Shown here piece after piece: positions 1 to 9,300 of a stretch of DNA of 64,000 nt. The translations under genes and the position numbers were made by a program. Position 1 is the first letter of the stretch. Every line of letters starts with the position of its first letter. A model generated the notes under the pieces. That model was not told the origin of the DNA, ran no database searches, and worked only from the letters and a program-made list of their open reading frames with translations. Origin of the DNA: IGN2 sp964639955. GTDB lineage: Bacteria; Bacteroidota; Ignavibacteria; Ignavibacteriales; Ignavibacteriaceae. Where the stretch lies: the NCBI GenBank assembly GCA_964639955.1, contig CAZXGJ010000007.1, positions 13,548 to 77,547 of the forward strand. The letters are read 5' to 3'.

Positions 1-1
1 G

Positions 2-877
2 AAACACAAAGGAACGGATAAGCTGCGCGCTGAACTAAGAAGAAAAATCTCTAAGTTGAAAGAAGAACAGCAGAAGAAAAAAGGTGCAGGCAGGCATGAA
101 TCAGAATATCATATTGAAAAAGAAGGTGCCGGCAGAGCAGTTCTGATTGGATTTGAAAACACAGGCAAATCATCCATTATTGCTGCTCTTACACACGCAG
201 CACCAAAAATATCCGAAGCACCGTTTACAACCTGGCAGCCTGTTCCGGGGATGATGGAATTCGAGGATATTCAGATTCAGCTTGTAGATACACCTCCGCT
301 AAGCAAAGAGCATTCACAGCCGGAATTGTTTGATTTGATGAGAAGCTCGGATTTAATTTTAATTGTTGTGGATCTTCAGGCAACTCCGTTTCAGCAATTA
401 GAAGACTCATTGTCTTTGTTAAATGATCATAAAATCATCCCAGGGCAGTGGAAAGAAAAAACTATTGATGAGAGACGAATTGAATTTATCCCCTCACTGG
501 TAATAGTAAACAAAGATGATAATGATAAATTCGATCAGGATTTTGAAGTATTTAAAGAATTAACAGAAATTGAATTGCCATTCGTACCTATTTCCATAAT
601 TAATAAAAAAAATTTCAGCAAGCTTAAAAATGAAATATTTGAAAGACTCAGTATCATCAGGATTTATTCAAAGCCACCGGGGAAGGAACCTGATCTGTCA
701 AAACCGTTCATCCTGAGAAAAGGAAGTACCGTCCAGGATCTTGCCGGAAAAGTTCATCACGATTTTCAGCAGAAACTAAAGACTGCACGCGTTTGGGGAA
801 AAAATGTTTTTGATGGCCAGTTGGTTGGAAGAGACCACGTACTTCACGATAAGGATACTGTAGAATTGCATTTGTAA
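2..877 (+). CDS. DRG/Obg-like GTPase with C-terminal TGS domain (5' end outside window)
   Basis: The frame is open from the first bases of the window, so the true start lies upstream; the TTG at 56 is internal. A Lys/Glu-rich helical stretch leads into a P-loop (GFENTGKSS, about nt 149-175), a G3-like motif DTPPL in place of the usual DxPG, and a G4 motif NKDD. The last 65 or so residues form a TGS domain (starting near FILRKGSTVQDL), the arrangement seen in DRG-type GTPases. Such proteins bind GTP and are linked to ribosomes or RNA; the exact role here is unknown. The proline replacing the G3 glycine is atypical. No partner gene is visible downstream in the same operon. Confidence 0.85.
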   Translation, partial: KHKGTDKLRAELRRKISKLKEEQQKKKGAGRHESEYHIEKEGAGRAVLIGFENTGKSSIIAALTHAAPKISEAPFTTWQPVPGMMEFEDIQIQLVDTPPLSKEHSQPELFDLMRSSDLILIVVDLQATPFQQLEDSLSLLNDHKIIPGQWKEKTIDERRIEFIPSLVIVNKDDNDKFDQDFEVFKELTEIELPFVPISIINKKNFSKLKNEIFERLSIIRIYSKPPGKEPDLSKPFILRKGSTVQDLAGKVHHDFQQKLKTARVWGKNVFDGQLVGRDHVLHDKDTVELHL

Positions 878-964
878 CAGTTTGGAGATTAAAACTTACA
901 TCAGCCCTTGAAGATTGAAAATATTTTATTTACGTTTTGAGTGAATTATAAAAGGATAAATGAA

Positions 965-1357
965 ATGGGGATAATCAAAAAATTTGTCGGTCCAAAATCT
1001 AAATACGATGACAGCATTCCTTACACTTATATCGCAAAAGTAAGAATCATTGACCGAGATGATAAACTTGTCAACCACTACTTTGCTGATACAATTTGCG
1101 GCTTAATAGAATACTTAAATGACAACAACATTCTTCCGGAAGATGTCGAGCTATTTGCCTGTTACCAGAAAAAGGAAATCCTGATTGACAAGAAATATTG
1201 TCTTTCTGAAGAAGGAAAATGGCTGGAGCGACCTGAAATCTGTCACTCACTCGAGCAGCATTATAAAGAAACAATGGAAGAGCAGTACAAAGGACACGTT
1301 GAACTGGGTGAATGTTCATACGAAGACCGTGACCGTGAAGGAAGTGGACCTTACTAA
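965..1357 (+). CDS. Small protein of unknown function
   Basis: This is a 130-residue acidic soluble protein that I do not recognise. An in-frame GTG at 941 is possible, but an AAAGGA ribosome binding site at 951-956 lies eight bases before the ATG at 965, so I take 965 as the start. It has no signal peptide or membrane segment. It contains several cysteines (in CGLIEY, FACYQKK, KYCLSEE, EICHSL and GECSYE) and ends in a Glu/Asp/Arg-rich tail. It sits between a GTPase and a membrane protein on the same strand, 21 bases before the next gene. Confidence 0.6.
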   Translation: MGIIKKFVGPKSKYDDSIPYTYIAKVRIIDRDDKLVNHYFADTICGLIEYLNDNNILPEDVELFACYQKKEILIDKKYCLSEEGKWLERPEICHSLEQHYKETMEEQYKGHVELGECSYEDRDREGSGPY

Positions 1358-1378
1358 AATATTTTAAAGAGAAAATTT

Positions 1379-1951
1379 TTGGAAACAATAACCTCAATAC
1401 TTCTCGGAATCGGTTTAAGCGCCGCAACCGGATTCAGAATTTTTGTTCCGTTCCTTGTTGCAAGTATTGCGGCTATAACCGGTTACCTTCCTCTTTCTCC
1501 ATCATTCGAATGGATTGGAACTTATCCCGCTTTAATATTATTCGGAGCTGCCACAGTTCTGGAATTAGCTGCTTACTATATTCCCTGGCTTGATAATCTA
1601 TTAGATTCAATCGCAACACCCGCTGCATTTGTTGCTGGCGCTATTTTAATGGTTGCAGTTGTCAGCGGTTTACCGCCACTAGCAAAATGGGCATTGGCTA
1701 TCATTGCAGGAAGTGGTGCTGCGGGAGTTGTTCAAACCGGAACGACATTAACAAGAGCAGCATCAACTACTACTACTGGCGGTTTAGCAAATCCTGTGGT
1801 TTCAACCGTGGAAGCAGGTTCATCATTTGGGCTTTCAGTTTTTGCTATTCTTTTACCTTTAGCCGGAGGATTGATTACCATAATCTTGTTATTCTTGTTA
1901 GCAAACAGGATTTATAAAAAACTGAAAAGAAAAAATTCCCACCCGGGTTAG
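1379..1951 (+). CDS. DUF4126 family integral membrane protein
   Basis: This 190-residue hydrophobic protein starts at a TTG, preceded by AAAGAGA about eight bases upstream. It has about five membrane segments rich in Ala, Gly, Ile and Leu, an early AATGFRIFVPFL motif, a Thr-rich loop (TTLTRAASTTTTGG) and a basic C-terminus (NRIYKKLKRK). The pattern matches DUF4126, a widespread bacterial inner-membrane family of unknown function. It lies 21 bases after the small unknown gene and may be co-transcribed with it. The family call is by pattern. Confidence 0.7.
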   Translation: METITSILLGIGLSAATGFRIFVPFLVASIAAITGYLPLSPSFEWIGTYPALILFGAATVLELAAYYIPWLDNLLDSIATPAAFVAGAILMVAVVSGLPPLAKWALAIIAGSGAAGVVQTGTTLTRAASTTTTGGLANPVVSTVEAGSSFGLSVFAILLPLAGGLITIILLFLLANRIYKKLKRKNSHPG

Positions 1952-1991
1952 TTTTAGTTAATATCGTATTTTTAAAATAGAATTTATGAAT

Positions 1992-2021
1992 TTGACAGTG
2001 AGCAAATTATTGTTTAGCTTT
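1992..2021 (+). promoter_or_regulatory. Possible sigma70-type promoter for the secreted protein at 2104
   Basis: A perfect -35 hexamer TTGACA (1992-1997) is followed after 17 bases by a poor -10 (TAGCTT). It lies about 80 bases before the gene, which has a strong AGGAGG site at 2091-2096. The -10 is weak, so this is tentative. Confidence 0.3.
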
Positions 2022-2103
2022 CAAATAAATCCTCTCATAATAGTTTAAAAAACCATTCCGAGGGCATAATCATTCATTCAATAAACTCAAAGGAGGCTTA
2101 TTT

Positions 2104-2877
2104 ATGCCTAAACCAAAATTCTTTCTCTCACTGTTTTCTGTATTACTAATCTATTCCGCGTTCACATCAGCACAGCAAGAACCAAAAGATCAACTGTACT
2201 GGGTTAGAGAAGAGGTTGCTAAAGTTGATCAATGGAACAAGTACGAGGAAACTGCCAGGCAATGGGTTGAATACATGACTGAAGCCGGACTTGACATTCC
2301 ATTCCTTCGGGCTTCTCAACGAGATGATGGACATTATTATTATCTTATCCCGCTTTCCAGTTATTCTGAAGTTGATAAGTTTCCGGAGATCTTCGGATCG
2401 GCAATAGATAAAATAGGTAAGGAAAAGTGGGCTGACTTTATGATCGAAAACGAAAGCAGTATTGCAACTCACAGGGATTTTATTGTTAAATGGTCTGCTC
2501 AATATTCCTACGTCCCGAAGGAACCGAGAATAAAGTTTGAAGATGCAGGGTTTATACACTGGATTTATTTCACTTATAAACTTGAAAAGCGAAAAGAGGT
2601 AATGGATGTTTTAGCCGAATGGAAAACATTGTATGAAAAAAATAATATTGCTGATGGATGGAGCGTGTGGTTGATCGAATTGGGTGAGGCAAATAATATG
2701 ATAGTAGTTTCAGAATATGCTAAAGACGGAGCTAGTTTTTATACAAATATGAAAGAAACCGGCGAAAAACTTAAAGCAGAAGAAGATATTTTATGGGCAA
2801 AACTTTCAGCAAACGTTTTAACAACAGAACAGAAATACGGTAAACCAAGAATGGATTTAAGCTATCGTAAAAAGTAA
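2104..2877 (+). CDS. Secreted protein of unknown function
   Basis: This 257-residue protein has a clear N-terminal signal peptide (basic start, hydrophobic core, cleavage near TSAQQ). The mature part is rich in Trp, Tyr, Glu and Lys and seems to hold two similar halves (YYYLIPLSSYSEVDKF near residue 80 and WSVWLIELGEANNMIVVSEYAKDG near residue 190). The halves resemble a duplicated NIPSNAP/dimeric-barrel-like fold, but I cannot confirm a family. The start is fixed by AGGAGG seven bases upstream. It is monocistronic, with an intrinsic terminator directly after the stop codon. It probably acts in the periplasm or outside the cell. Confidence 0.6.
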   Translation: MPKPKFFLSLFSVLLIYSAFTSAQQEPKDQLYWVREEVAKVDQWNKYEETARQWVEYMTEAGLDIPFLRASQRDDGHYYYLIPLSSYSEVDKFPEIFGSAIDKIGKEKWADFMIENESSIATHRDFIVKWSAQYSYVPKEPRIKFEDAGFIHWIYFTYKLEKRKEVMDVLAEWKTLYEKNNIADGWSVWLIELGEANNMIVVSEYAKDGASFYTNMKETGEKLKAEEDILWAKLSANVLTTEQKYGKPRMDLSYRKK

Positions 2878-2890
2878 ATCTTAAAAATTG

Positions 2891-2915
2891 AAGCCCCCTT
2901 TAATGGGGGCTTTTT
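2891..2915 (+). terminator. Intrinsic terminator after the secreted-protein gene
   Basis: AAGCCCCC and GGGGGCTT form a GC-rich stem around a short TTTAAT loop, directly followed by a T-run. It lies 14 bases after the stop codon and in the convergent gap before the MarR gene. The A-rich left flank could let it act on both strands. Confidence 0.9.
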
Positions 2916-2932
2916 ATTCTTACGGGTTAATA

Positions 2933-3541
2933 TTACGCAGCTTCGTGCTCAAGGCAGTCAATGCGCAACTCTCTTGATGATAATGATTTTTCGAGCAGCT
3001 TACAATAATGAGCTGAATTTGCAGAGTCAGCTTTTTCAAAAAACCGGCAGGTTGTGCACATCCTGTTCAAACTTATAATTCCAACTTTTTCTAATGACTC
3101 AATCAACTTTAATAAGAATATATAAACATCCAGTTTATCCTCGGTATTACTGCTTATCAATTCATTGCGGATAGAATCTGACCAACCAATAAGCTCTTCG
3201 GAAATATCTTTGCCTTTTTTAGTTAAGTTCAACAGAAGTATTCTCTTATCTTCTGGTGATTCTTTCTTCTGAACAAGTTTTTTTTCAACAAGACTGGTAA
3301 CTGCATCACTAACAGTTGCTTTGGTAAGATTAAACTTTTTTGCAAGCTCGGTTACCGTACAGTTTTCAGATGGCTGAGTTAAAAAGAAAATTAAAAATTT
3401 AATCTGGATAGGACTCAGATTATGCTTTTTCGTTTCCTGCCAGATTAAATTACGAAACACCTGACTTAAACGTTCAAGTGCAACAACAATTTTACTATCA
3501 AGATCTTTATGTTGAAAATCAGGATTAAAAACTGAATTCAT
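2933..3541 (-). CDS. MarR-family regulator with a four-cysteine C-terminal tail
   Basis: This 202-residue protein has a MarR winged helix at about residues 20-145 (TVTELAKKFNLTKATVSDAVTSL recognition region, then a KRILLLNLTKKGK wing). It is longer than the usual 140-160 residues of MarR proteins. The extra tail carries Cys162, Cys165, Cys180 and Cys196 in a CX2CX14CX15C pattern followed by LEHE, which looks like a metal, Fe-S or redox site. It lies 78 bases downstream of the cytochrome P460 gene on the same strand and is a good candidate to control it through the palindrome at 4139-4165. The MarR call is firm; the ligand is inference. Confidence 0.85.
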   Translation of the reverse strand: MNSVFNPDFQHKDLDSKIVVALERLSQVFRNLIWQETKKHNLSPIQIKFLIFFLTQPSENCTVTELAKKFNLTKATVSDAVTSLVEKKLVQKKESPEDKRILLLNLTKKGKDISEELIGWSDSIRNELISSNTEDKLDVYIFLLKLIESLEKVGIISLNRMCTTCRFFEKADSANSAHYCKLLEKSLSSRELRIDCLEHEAA

Positions 3542-3554
3542 ATTGTAATGATGA

Positions 3555-3572
3555 GCAGGCTATTATGCCTGC
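3555..3572 (-). promoter_or_regulatory. Short inverted repeat between the P460 and MarR genes
   Basis: GCAGGC and GCCTGC form a perfect 6-bp stem around a TATTAT loop, 13 bases before the MarR start codon. No T-run follows and no clear ribosome binding site is visible between it and the ATG. It could be an operator, an mRNA hairpin that tunes MarR translation, or chance. Confidence 0.3.
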
Positions 3573-3619
3573 CAATAATTTAATGTTAAGAATTAAAATA
3601 AAAATAGTGAAAATAAATT

Positions 3620-4114
3620 TCACTTTCTGTACTCGCTGTACACATAATCTTTTTCCTGCTGCGGCATATGGCATGTAAAGCATTGACTGTAAGCATCATT
3701 TACCACTCGCTCTTTTGTGTCTGCTTTGAAACCTTCAAATCCCCAACCACCTGTTTTCGTAAACACCTTTGAATCTTTTTGCATCACCCCAACAATTTTA
3801 CGATTTCCCTCCGCAATCGCATTTCCTCCTTCAACAACTTCAAGCAGGTCAAATACTATAATAGAGCCATCTGGAAAACTTCCACCTTTCTGATAAGCAC
3901 CGAGTGCGGTACTATTTGCGTAAATATGATGAATACCGCCGAATGCATTGTATAGATCGTGACCTGGCTCAATTACAAGAGATTTGATATGAGTCCAGTT
4001 TCTGTATCCTTCCGGATATGCAACTTCATTATTTGAAGGAGCGTTTCCGCATGCGGACAGAAATAAAATAATAATAGCTACGGCGAACATTGAAGAAAAA
4101 ATTTTATAAGACAT
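3620..4114 (-). CDS. Cytochrome P460-family c-type heme lipoprotein
   Basis: This 164-residue protein has a lipoprotein signal peptide (LFLSAC, lipid-modified Cys22) and a single heme c attachment motif CFTCH (Cys145, Cys148, His149) near the C-terminus. The YPEGYRNW start, the aromatic-rich middle (GGWGFEGF) and the C-terminal CxxCH match the cytochrome P460 family, whose known members oxidise hydroxylamine or bind nitric oxide. It is probably anchored in a membrane facing the periplasm. GGAGGT precedes the ATG. A promoter with an overlapping palindrome sits just upstream and a MarR regulator just downstream, which suggests inducible nitrogen-oxide or redox stress defence. The substrate is not known. 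Confidence 0.85.
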   Translation of the reverse strand: MSYKIFSSMFAVAIIILFLSACGNAPSNNEVAYPEGYRNWTHIKSLVIEPGHDLYNAFGGIHHIYANSTALGAYQKGGSFPDGSIIVFDLLEVVEGGNAIAEGNRKIVGVMQKDSKVFTKTGGWGFEGFKADTKERVVNDAYSQCFTCHMPQQEKDYVYSEYRK

Positions 4115-4138
4115 AAGACCTCCGTTTGGTAATTATAA

Positions 4139-4165
4139 ATATTAGTTAGGATTCCTTACTAATAT
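4139..4165 (-). promoter_or_regulatory. Palindromic operator candidate over the P460 promoter
   Basis: The 27-base inverted repeat has half-sites ATATTAGT-AGGA and TCCT-ACTAATAT; only one base pair and the central base break the symmetry. It covers the -10 element and the predicted transcription start of the P460 gene. Its size and position fit a MarR-dimer operator that blocks RNA polymerase. The adjacent MarR gene is the obvious candidate, by inference. Confidence 0.65.
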
Positions 4166-4189
4166 AAATAAGTAAAGATTTATTGTCAA
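4161..4189 (-). promoter_or_regulatory. Promoter of the cytochrome P460 gene
   Basis: Reading the minus strand there is a perfect -35 TTGACA (4189-4184), a 17-base spacer and a -10 TATATT (4166-4161). Transcription should start near 4154, about 40 bases before the ATG. The spacing and hexamers are those of a standard sigma70 promoter. Confidence 0.7.
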
Positions 4190-4251
4190 GCGAGTTAATC
4201 TTACTTATTGAGCAAGACAATTAATAGCTTAAGTGTTTTTCCAATGATAGA

Positions 4252-6222
4252 TTATTGCGGTGCATCAGCAGTGTATTTCTGCTTAACTGCTTCTACTGAC
4301 TCAATATTCTCAATCCCTGAAATCCTTTGAGCTAAAGATTTTCCATCCAGTTTATGAAATTCAAGAACTTCAAAAGGAGTTCCGCATTCGGGATAATCTT
4401 TCAAACCCAGATTTGTAAATTCTGAGCCACGAATTGCACCAATTGACACGAATTCGTTTAATAACCGATCTCCTAATCCGCCAACAGCAGAGTGATCTTC
4501 AAGTACAAATATTTTCTTTTGATCACTTACAACTTTTTTCAGCCATTCTTTATCTATCTTATTCAGCCAGGGCATATTGATAACCTTCAAACCAAATCCG
4601 ATCTTTTTCAAATAATCTTCAGCAACTAAAGCTTCGTGAAGCATAACCGGTCCGTAGCCAAATAAAATTGCATCATTGCCTTGAGTCAATTCTGCACCAA
4701 CTCCAACTTCGAATTTGTAATCTTTTGGCAGTTGAATTCTTTCAGGTGAAGGACCAATCACCAATCTCAGCACACAATTTTCTTCTGCTTTGTTAATGCA
4801 GTAATCAACTGCCCATTTTGTTTCTTCAGCATTGCACGGTTGAATGATTGTAACATTCGGCAAAGCGCCGAACAGAGAAATATCCCGCACACTTTGGTGA
4901 GATTTTCCTGGTCCGGCAGGAATCATTCCCGAGAAATGACAGGTATAAATTATTTTTGTCTTCTCACCTGCATTATTATAAATCTGTTCGTTCGCTCTTG
5001 CAGCAAGGAAGCTTGCGAAAGTATTTACGATGGGAATTAAACCCATTCTTGCAAGTCCGCCAGCCATTGAAACCATATCCTGTTCTGCAATTCCGTTTTC
5101 AATGAATCTGTCGGGGTATGTTTTTTCAAAGTTACGAAGTTTGCAATCAGCAGAAAGATCACCATCAAGAACAACAAATTTTTTATTTGTCTTTGCAAGT
5201 TCAACCAAAGCTTCGCCATATGCTTCGGTTACAAATTCTTTATCGAGCTTTGTAATTGGTTTCCCTTCTGATTTGTTTTCAGGAATCTGAATTTTTCCAA
5301 AACCAAGTTTTTCAGAAAGTTTATTTATTGTTTCAGTAAGTTCAGCTAATCCTTTTTCATAGCTTTCATCATCGGGTGCACCGGAATGCCATTTGTAAAG
5401 CGTCTTCCCCTGGAAAGTTTCAGTGAGAGGTTTTTCCATAAAAGAAACTCCCCTTCCTTTTATCGTATCTGCAATGATCATTTTTGGTTTATCATTTAAC
5501 TTTTTCAGCGCATCGAAAGTATGCTTGAGCATATTATAATCGTGACCATTAATCCTCAAAACATGCCAGCCAAATGCAGAAACTTTTTCAACAACATCTT
5601 CAATGTTATTTACATCAGCAACGAGCATATCGGTCTGATATTTATTGTGATCCATAATTGCAATTATATTATTCACTTTCTGGTGTGCTGTTGCTTGGAG
5701 TGATTCGTAAATCTGTCCTTCCTGAAATTCACCATCGCCTGTTAAAACATAAACGTGACCTTTACTCTTATTATAATTTTTCGCCCAGGCCATTCCTTTT
5801 GCTTTTGATATTCCCATTCCGAGTGAACCGGTACTCGCTTCAATTCCTGGTTGACGAACTTCAGGATGTCCATCAAGACCGTGCAATCTTCTTAGCATCA
5901 ATAATTTTTCTTCAGGAATAATTCCAAGTGCATAAAAGAGTGCATAAAGTCCGGGAACGTCGTGACCTTTTGATGAGAAATAAATATCACGATCAGGAGA
6001 ATCGAGTCCGACTTCCAGTACATTCATTTCATTTAAATAAAGATAAGTAATAATATCCATCGCACTGAGTGATGAACCAAGATGACCTGAACCAGCTTTC
6101 TTCACAGCAACCAAAGTGTTGTATCTGCACATATCGGCAAACAGTTCCATCTTTGTTGACCAGTCACCGTTGAATACTCTTACTTTATCGAACTCTGATT
6201 TTTTTATGAGATTGAAATTCAT
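4252..6222 (-). CDS. tkt: Transketolase
   Basis: This 656-residue protein is a single-chain transketolase, transferring two-carbon ketol units in the non-oxidative pentose phosphate pathway with thiamine diphosphate. The N-terminal third has the SGHLGSSLSAMDI start typical of the family and the ThDP motif GDGEFQEG ending at DHNK. The middle (about 325-495) is the pyrimidine-binding domain with GIAEQDMVSMAGGLA. The C-terminal domain follows from about 510. GGAGAT lies just before the ATG. It stands alone, and no other pentose phosphate genes are adjacent. Relatives include split transketolases and DXP synthase, but the length and motifs favour transketolase. Confidence 0.9.
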   Translation of the reverse strand: MNFNLIKKSEFDKVRVFNGDWSTKMELFADMCRYNTLVAVKKAGSGHLGSSLSAMDIITYLYLNEMNVLEVGLDSPDRDIYFSSKGHDVPGLYALFYALGIIPEEKLLMLRRLHGLDGHPEVRQPGIEASTGSLGMGISKAKGMAWAKNYNKSKGHVYVLTGDGEFQEGQIYESLQATAHQKVNNIIAIMDHNKYQTDMLVADVNNIEDVVEKVSAFGWHVLRINGHDYNMLKHTFDALKKLNDKPKMIIADTIKGRGVSFMEKPLTETFQGKTLYKWHSGAPDDESYEKGLAELTETINKLSEKLGFGKIQIPENKSEGKPITKLDKEFVTEAYGEALVELAKTNKKFVVLDGDLSADCKLRNFEKTYPDRFIENGIAEQDMVSMAGGLARMGLIPIVNTFASFLAARANEQIYNNAGEKTKIIYTCHFSGMIPAGPGKSHQSVRDISLFGALPNVTIIQPCNAEETKWAVDYCINKAEENCVLRLVIGPSPERIQLPKDYKFEVGVGAELTQGNDAILFGYGPVMLHEALVAEDYLKKIGFGLKVINMPWLNKIDKEWLKKVVSDQKKIFVLEDHSAVGGLGDRLLNEFVSIGAIRGSEFTNLGLKDYPECGTPFEVLEFHKLDGKSLAQRISGIENIESVEAVKQKYTADAPQ

Positions 6223-6348
6223 TTTATCTCCGATATTAAATTCAATTTTTTGGTTAAATATTCATACAGGAAGTATTGCAAAAATACCACTAAGAAAGAT
6301 GAAAAAAGAATATTTGCCTAATCGAATCCGCCTTCTTAAATTTCAGTT

Positions 6349-9300
6349 ATGATAACAATCTTAAGGATATTCAGTCATGGAAGGCCGATTTTAATCAGCC
6401 TGTTGATTACCGCGGCTGTCTATTCACAGGAGTTCAAATTTAATAAGCTCACCAGTGAAGAAGGTTTATCCAACAGCTTTGTGAATTGCTTGCTTCAGGA
6501 TCGCACAGGATTTATCTGGTTTGGAACTGATGACGGATTAAACCGCTTTGACGGTTATAATATAAAAGTTTATCGCAACCATCCTGATGATAATTCCTCG
6601 ATTTCAGACAATATCATCTGGGCACTCCACGAAGATCGTTCGGGAAATTTGTGGATCGGAACAAAAAGCGGTGGTTTAAATAAATACAATCCGCATACCG
6701 ATACATTTGAGCATTGGGCACTGGATTCAAACTCAACAGATGTAATCAATATCACTTATATCTACGAGGATAGTAAAAAGAACATCTGGATCGGAACCTA
6801 TAAAAATGGTATTTACAGATTTAATCCCTCACAAAACAAACTAGACAACTGGCAGAACACCCCAAACAACCCCGCAATTTTATCCGATAATTTTATTACA
6901 TCAATAATTGAGGATCATAATTCATCTATCTGGGCTGCTGCATACAGCGGCTTAAATAAATTCAATCCGGCACAAACTGAAAACCCTTTCACAAAAATTT
7001 TAAACTATAATTACACCCCAATCTGGCATTTATCCGAATCGGTTTTCTTCGAAAATACAATATGGATGGGCACATTAAACGGTTTGTTAAAATTTGATCC
7101 GTTAACTGAATCATTTACTAAAGTAATCTTACCTGATAATTATGGTTTACAGTTTGGCAGCAGTGTAAGTTCAGTTGCCGAAGAAGAATATCTGGGAGAA
7201 AGATTTCTCTGGATTGGTACATATGGCGGACTTATCAGATTAAATTTAACTAATGATAATAAAGAGAGATTTGTCCATCGCAAGAAAGCTGATTCAGAAT
7301 TATTAAGTAATCAGATTCACGATATCATTCTCGACAAATCAGGAGTTGTATGGATCGCAAGTGAAAACGGTGTAAATTTTTATTCATTAAAACACTCCAA
7401 GTTTAATTCAAAAACTCCAGCAATTTCATTTCTCGCGGATGTGTTGGCATTATTAAAAAATAATATCAGAGCCATTACACAAACCAAAGATAAATCGTTA
7501 TGGTTCGGTACCGATGAAGGTTTATTTGGCATCAGAGATAGTGATGGTAATAGATCAGTCGTTCAGAATTCTAAATTAAGCTCATTAAATGTGTGGTCAT
7601 TGTTCAGTGGAAGCGCTGACAATTTATGGATAGGAACTTATGGTCAGGGTTTGAAAGAATTGAATCTTAAAACTAATCAACTCAAATCATGGAGTGTGAA
7701 TAATCCAGATTTCAATGTGTCTGCTTTCAATTATATTAAAACCATTCTTGAAGATAATGATGGACTGATCTGGATCGGATTCTGGGGAGGCGGATTAGCG
7801 AGATTAAACCCCCTAACAGGAAAGGTTGATCACTGGCGAAATGAAAAAAATAATCCCTCAAGCTTAAGCTACAATGATGTATGGGTATTACATAAAGATA
7901 AGAAAGGAAGAATCTGGATTGGAACTAACGGAGGAGGTTTGGATTTATACCAGGGGAAAAAACAATATAATTTTTACAACTGGAATTCAGACAGGAAAAA
8001 TAAACAACGGCTGAGCAGTAATAGTATTTACTCTATTTGTGAATCATTTGCCGGTAATCGATCCGATGATCAGACATTGTTATGGATTGGAACTGCAAAC
8101 GGATTAAATAAATTTGTTATTAAAAATGATGAGGGAAGCAGTGATGGATCAAAATTAACTGTTGAGGTTCAGCATTATACAGTTGATGATGGTTTACCTG
8201 ATAATGCAATTGAAAGTATAACTGAAGATAAGCAAGGAAATCTCTGGATCGGAACAAGCTCAGGAATATCATATTTTAATATTACGGAAGAAAATTTTAC
8301 AAACTACACCACCGCAGACGGATTAAACGGCAGTTCTTTTAATTCAAGTGCGGCATTTACAACCAAAGATGGCATAATGTTTTTTGGCTGCACGAACGGG
8401 CTTAATTATTTTGATCCTGATCGAATCACGCAATTAACTTATTCTCCGCCGGTAATCATAACTGATTTTCAAATCTTAAATCAACCTGCTGAACTGGAAA
8501 ATAAATCTGCACATAGAACGAGTATCTTTAATTCAAAAAGCTTCGAGCTTTCATATAATCAGAATGATTTTTCATTTCAGTTCACTTCGCTTGATTACAA
8601 TGCGCCAGAAATGAACCAGTATGCATATTTTATGGAAGGTTTTGACAAAGACTGGATTTACAGCGGGAAGAGACATTTTGTAACATACACAAATCTCGAT
8701 CCCGGCGAATATGTATTCCAGGTAAAAGCAACAAACAGTGATGGCGTATGGAGCAACCAGGTTGCGAAAATTTCTATTGTGATTAATCCTCCATTCTGGG
8801 CAACATGGTGGGCTTATACTATTTATTTTATATCACTGGTGGGTTTGCTTTATTTTATCAGATATACAGAATTAAAAAGAAGGAAAAAGAAAGAGGAAGA
8901 AAGATTAAGGAGAGAAAGAGAAGCAGCATTGTTACGGGAAGCAGAATTAAAAGCAAAAAATATTGAGCAGGAAAAAGAAATCGAGAAACAAAAAATAAGA
9001 AACAGGATTGCACAGGATCTTCACGATGAAATAGGAAGCAACCTCAGCAGTATTTCCCTGATGAGCGAATTAATCCAGAAAGATAAAAAAATTAATGCTG
9101 AAGCTTCAGAAAAAATAGAGCGAATCCATAAAGTGGCAAAGGTATCAACGCAAGCAATGCGTGATATTGTCTGGCTGACAAATCCATCATCTGATAGTTT
9201 GAGAGATCTTATTGCGAAAATGAAAGAAGTTGCCGATAACACTCTCGGAAAATTCGATCTGTATTTCGATTATCCGAAAGATGTATCCGAAATCACTCTG

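Noticed and set aside
941..964. GTG start at 941 for the small unknown gene
   Set aside because: No ribosome binding site precedes it, while AAAGGA is well placed for the ATG at 965.
2891..2915. Hairpin as a small RNA or operator
   Set aside because: Its GC-rich stem and T-run right after a stop codon are fully explained as a terminator.
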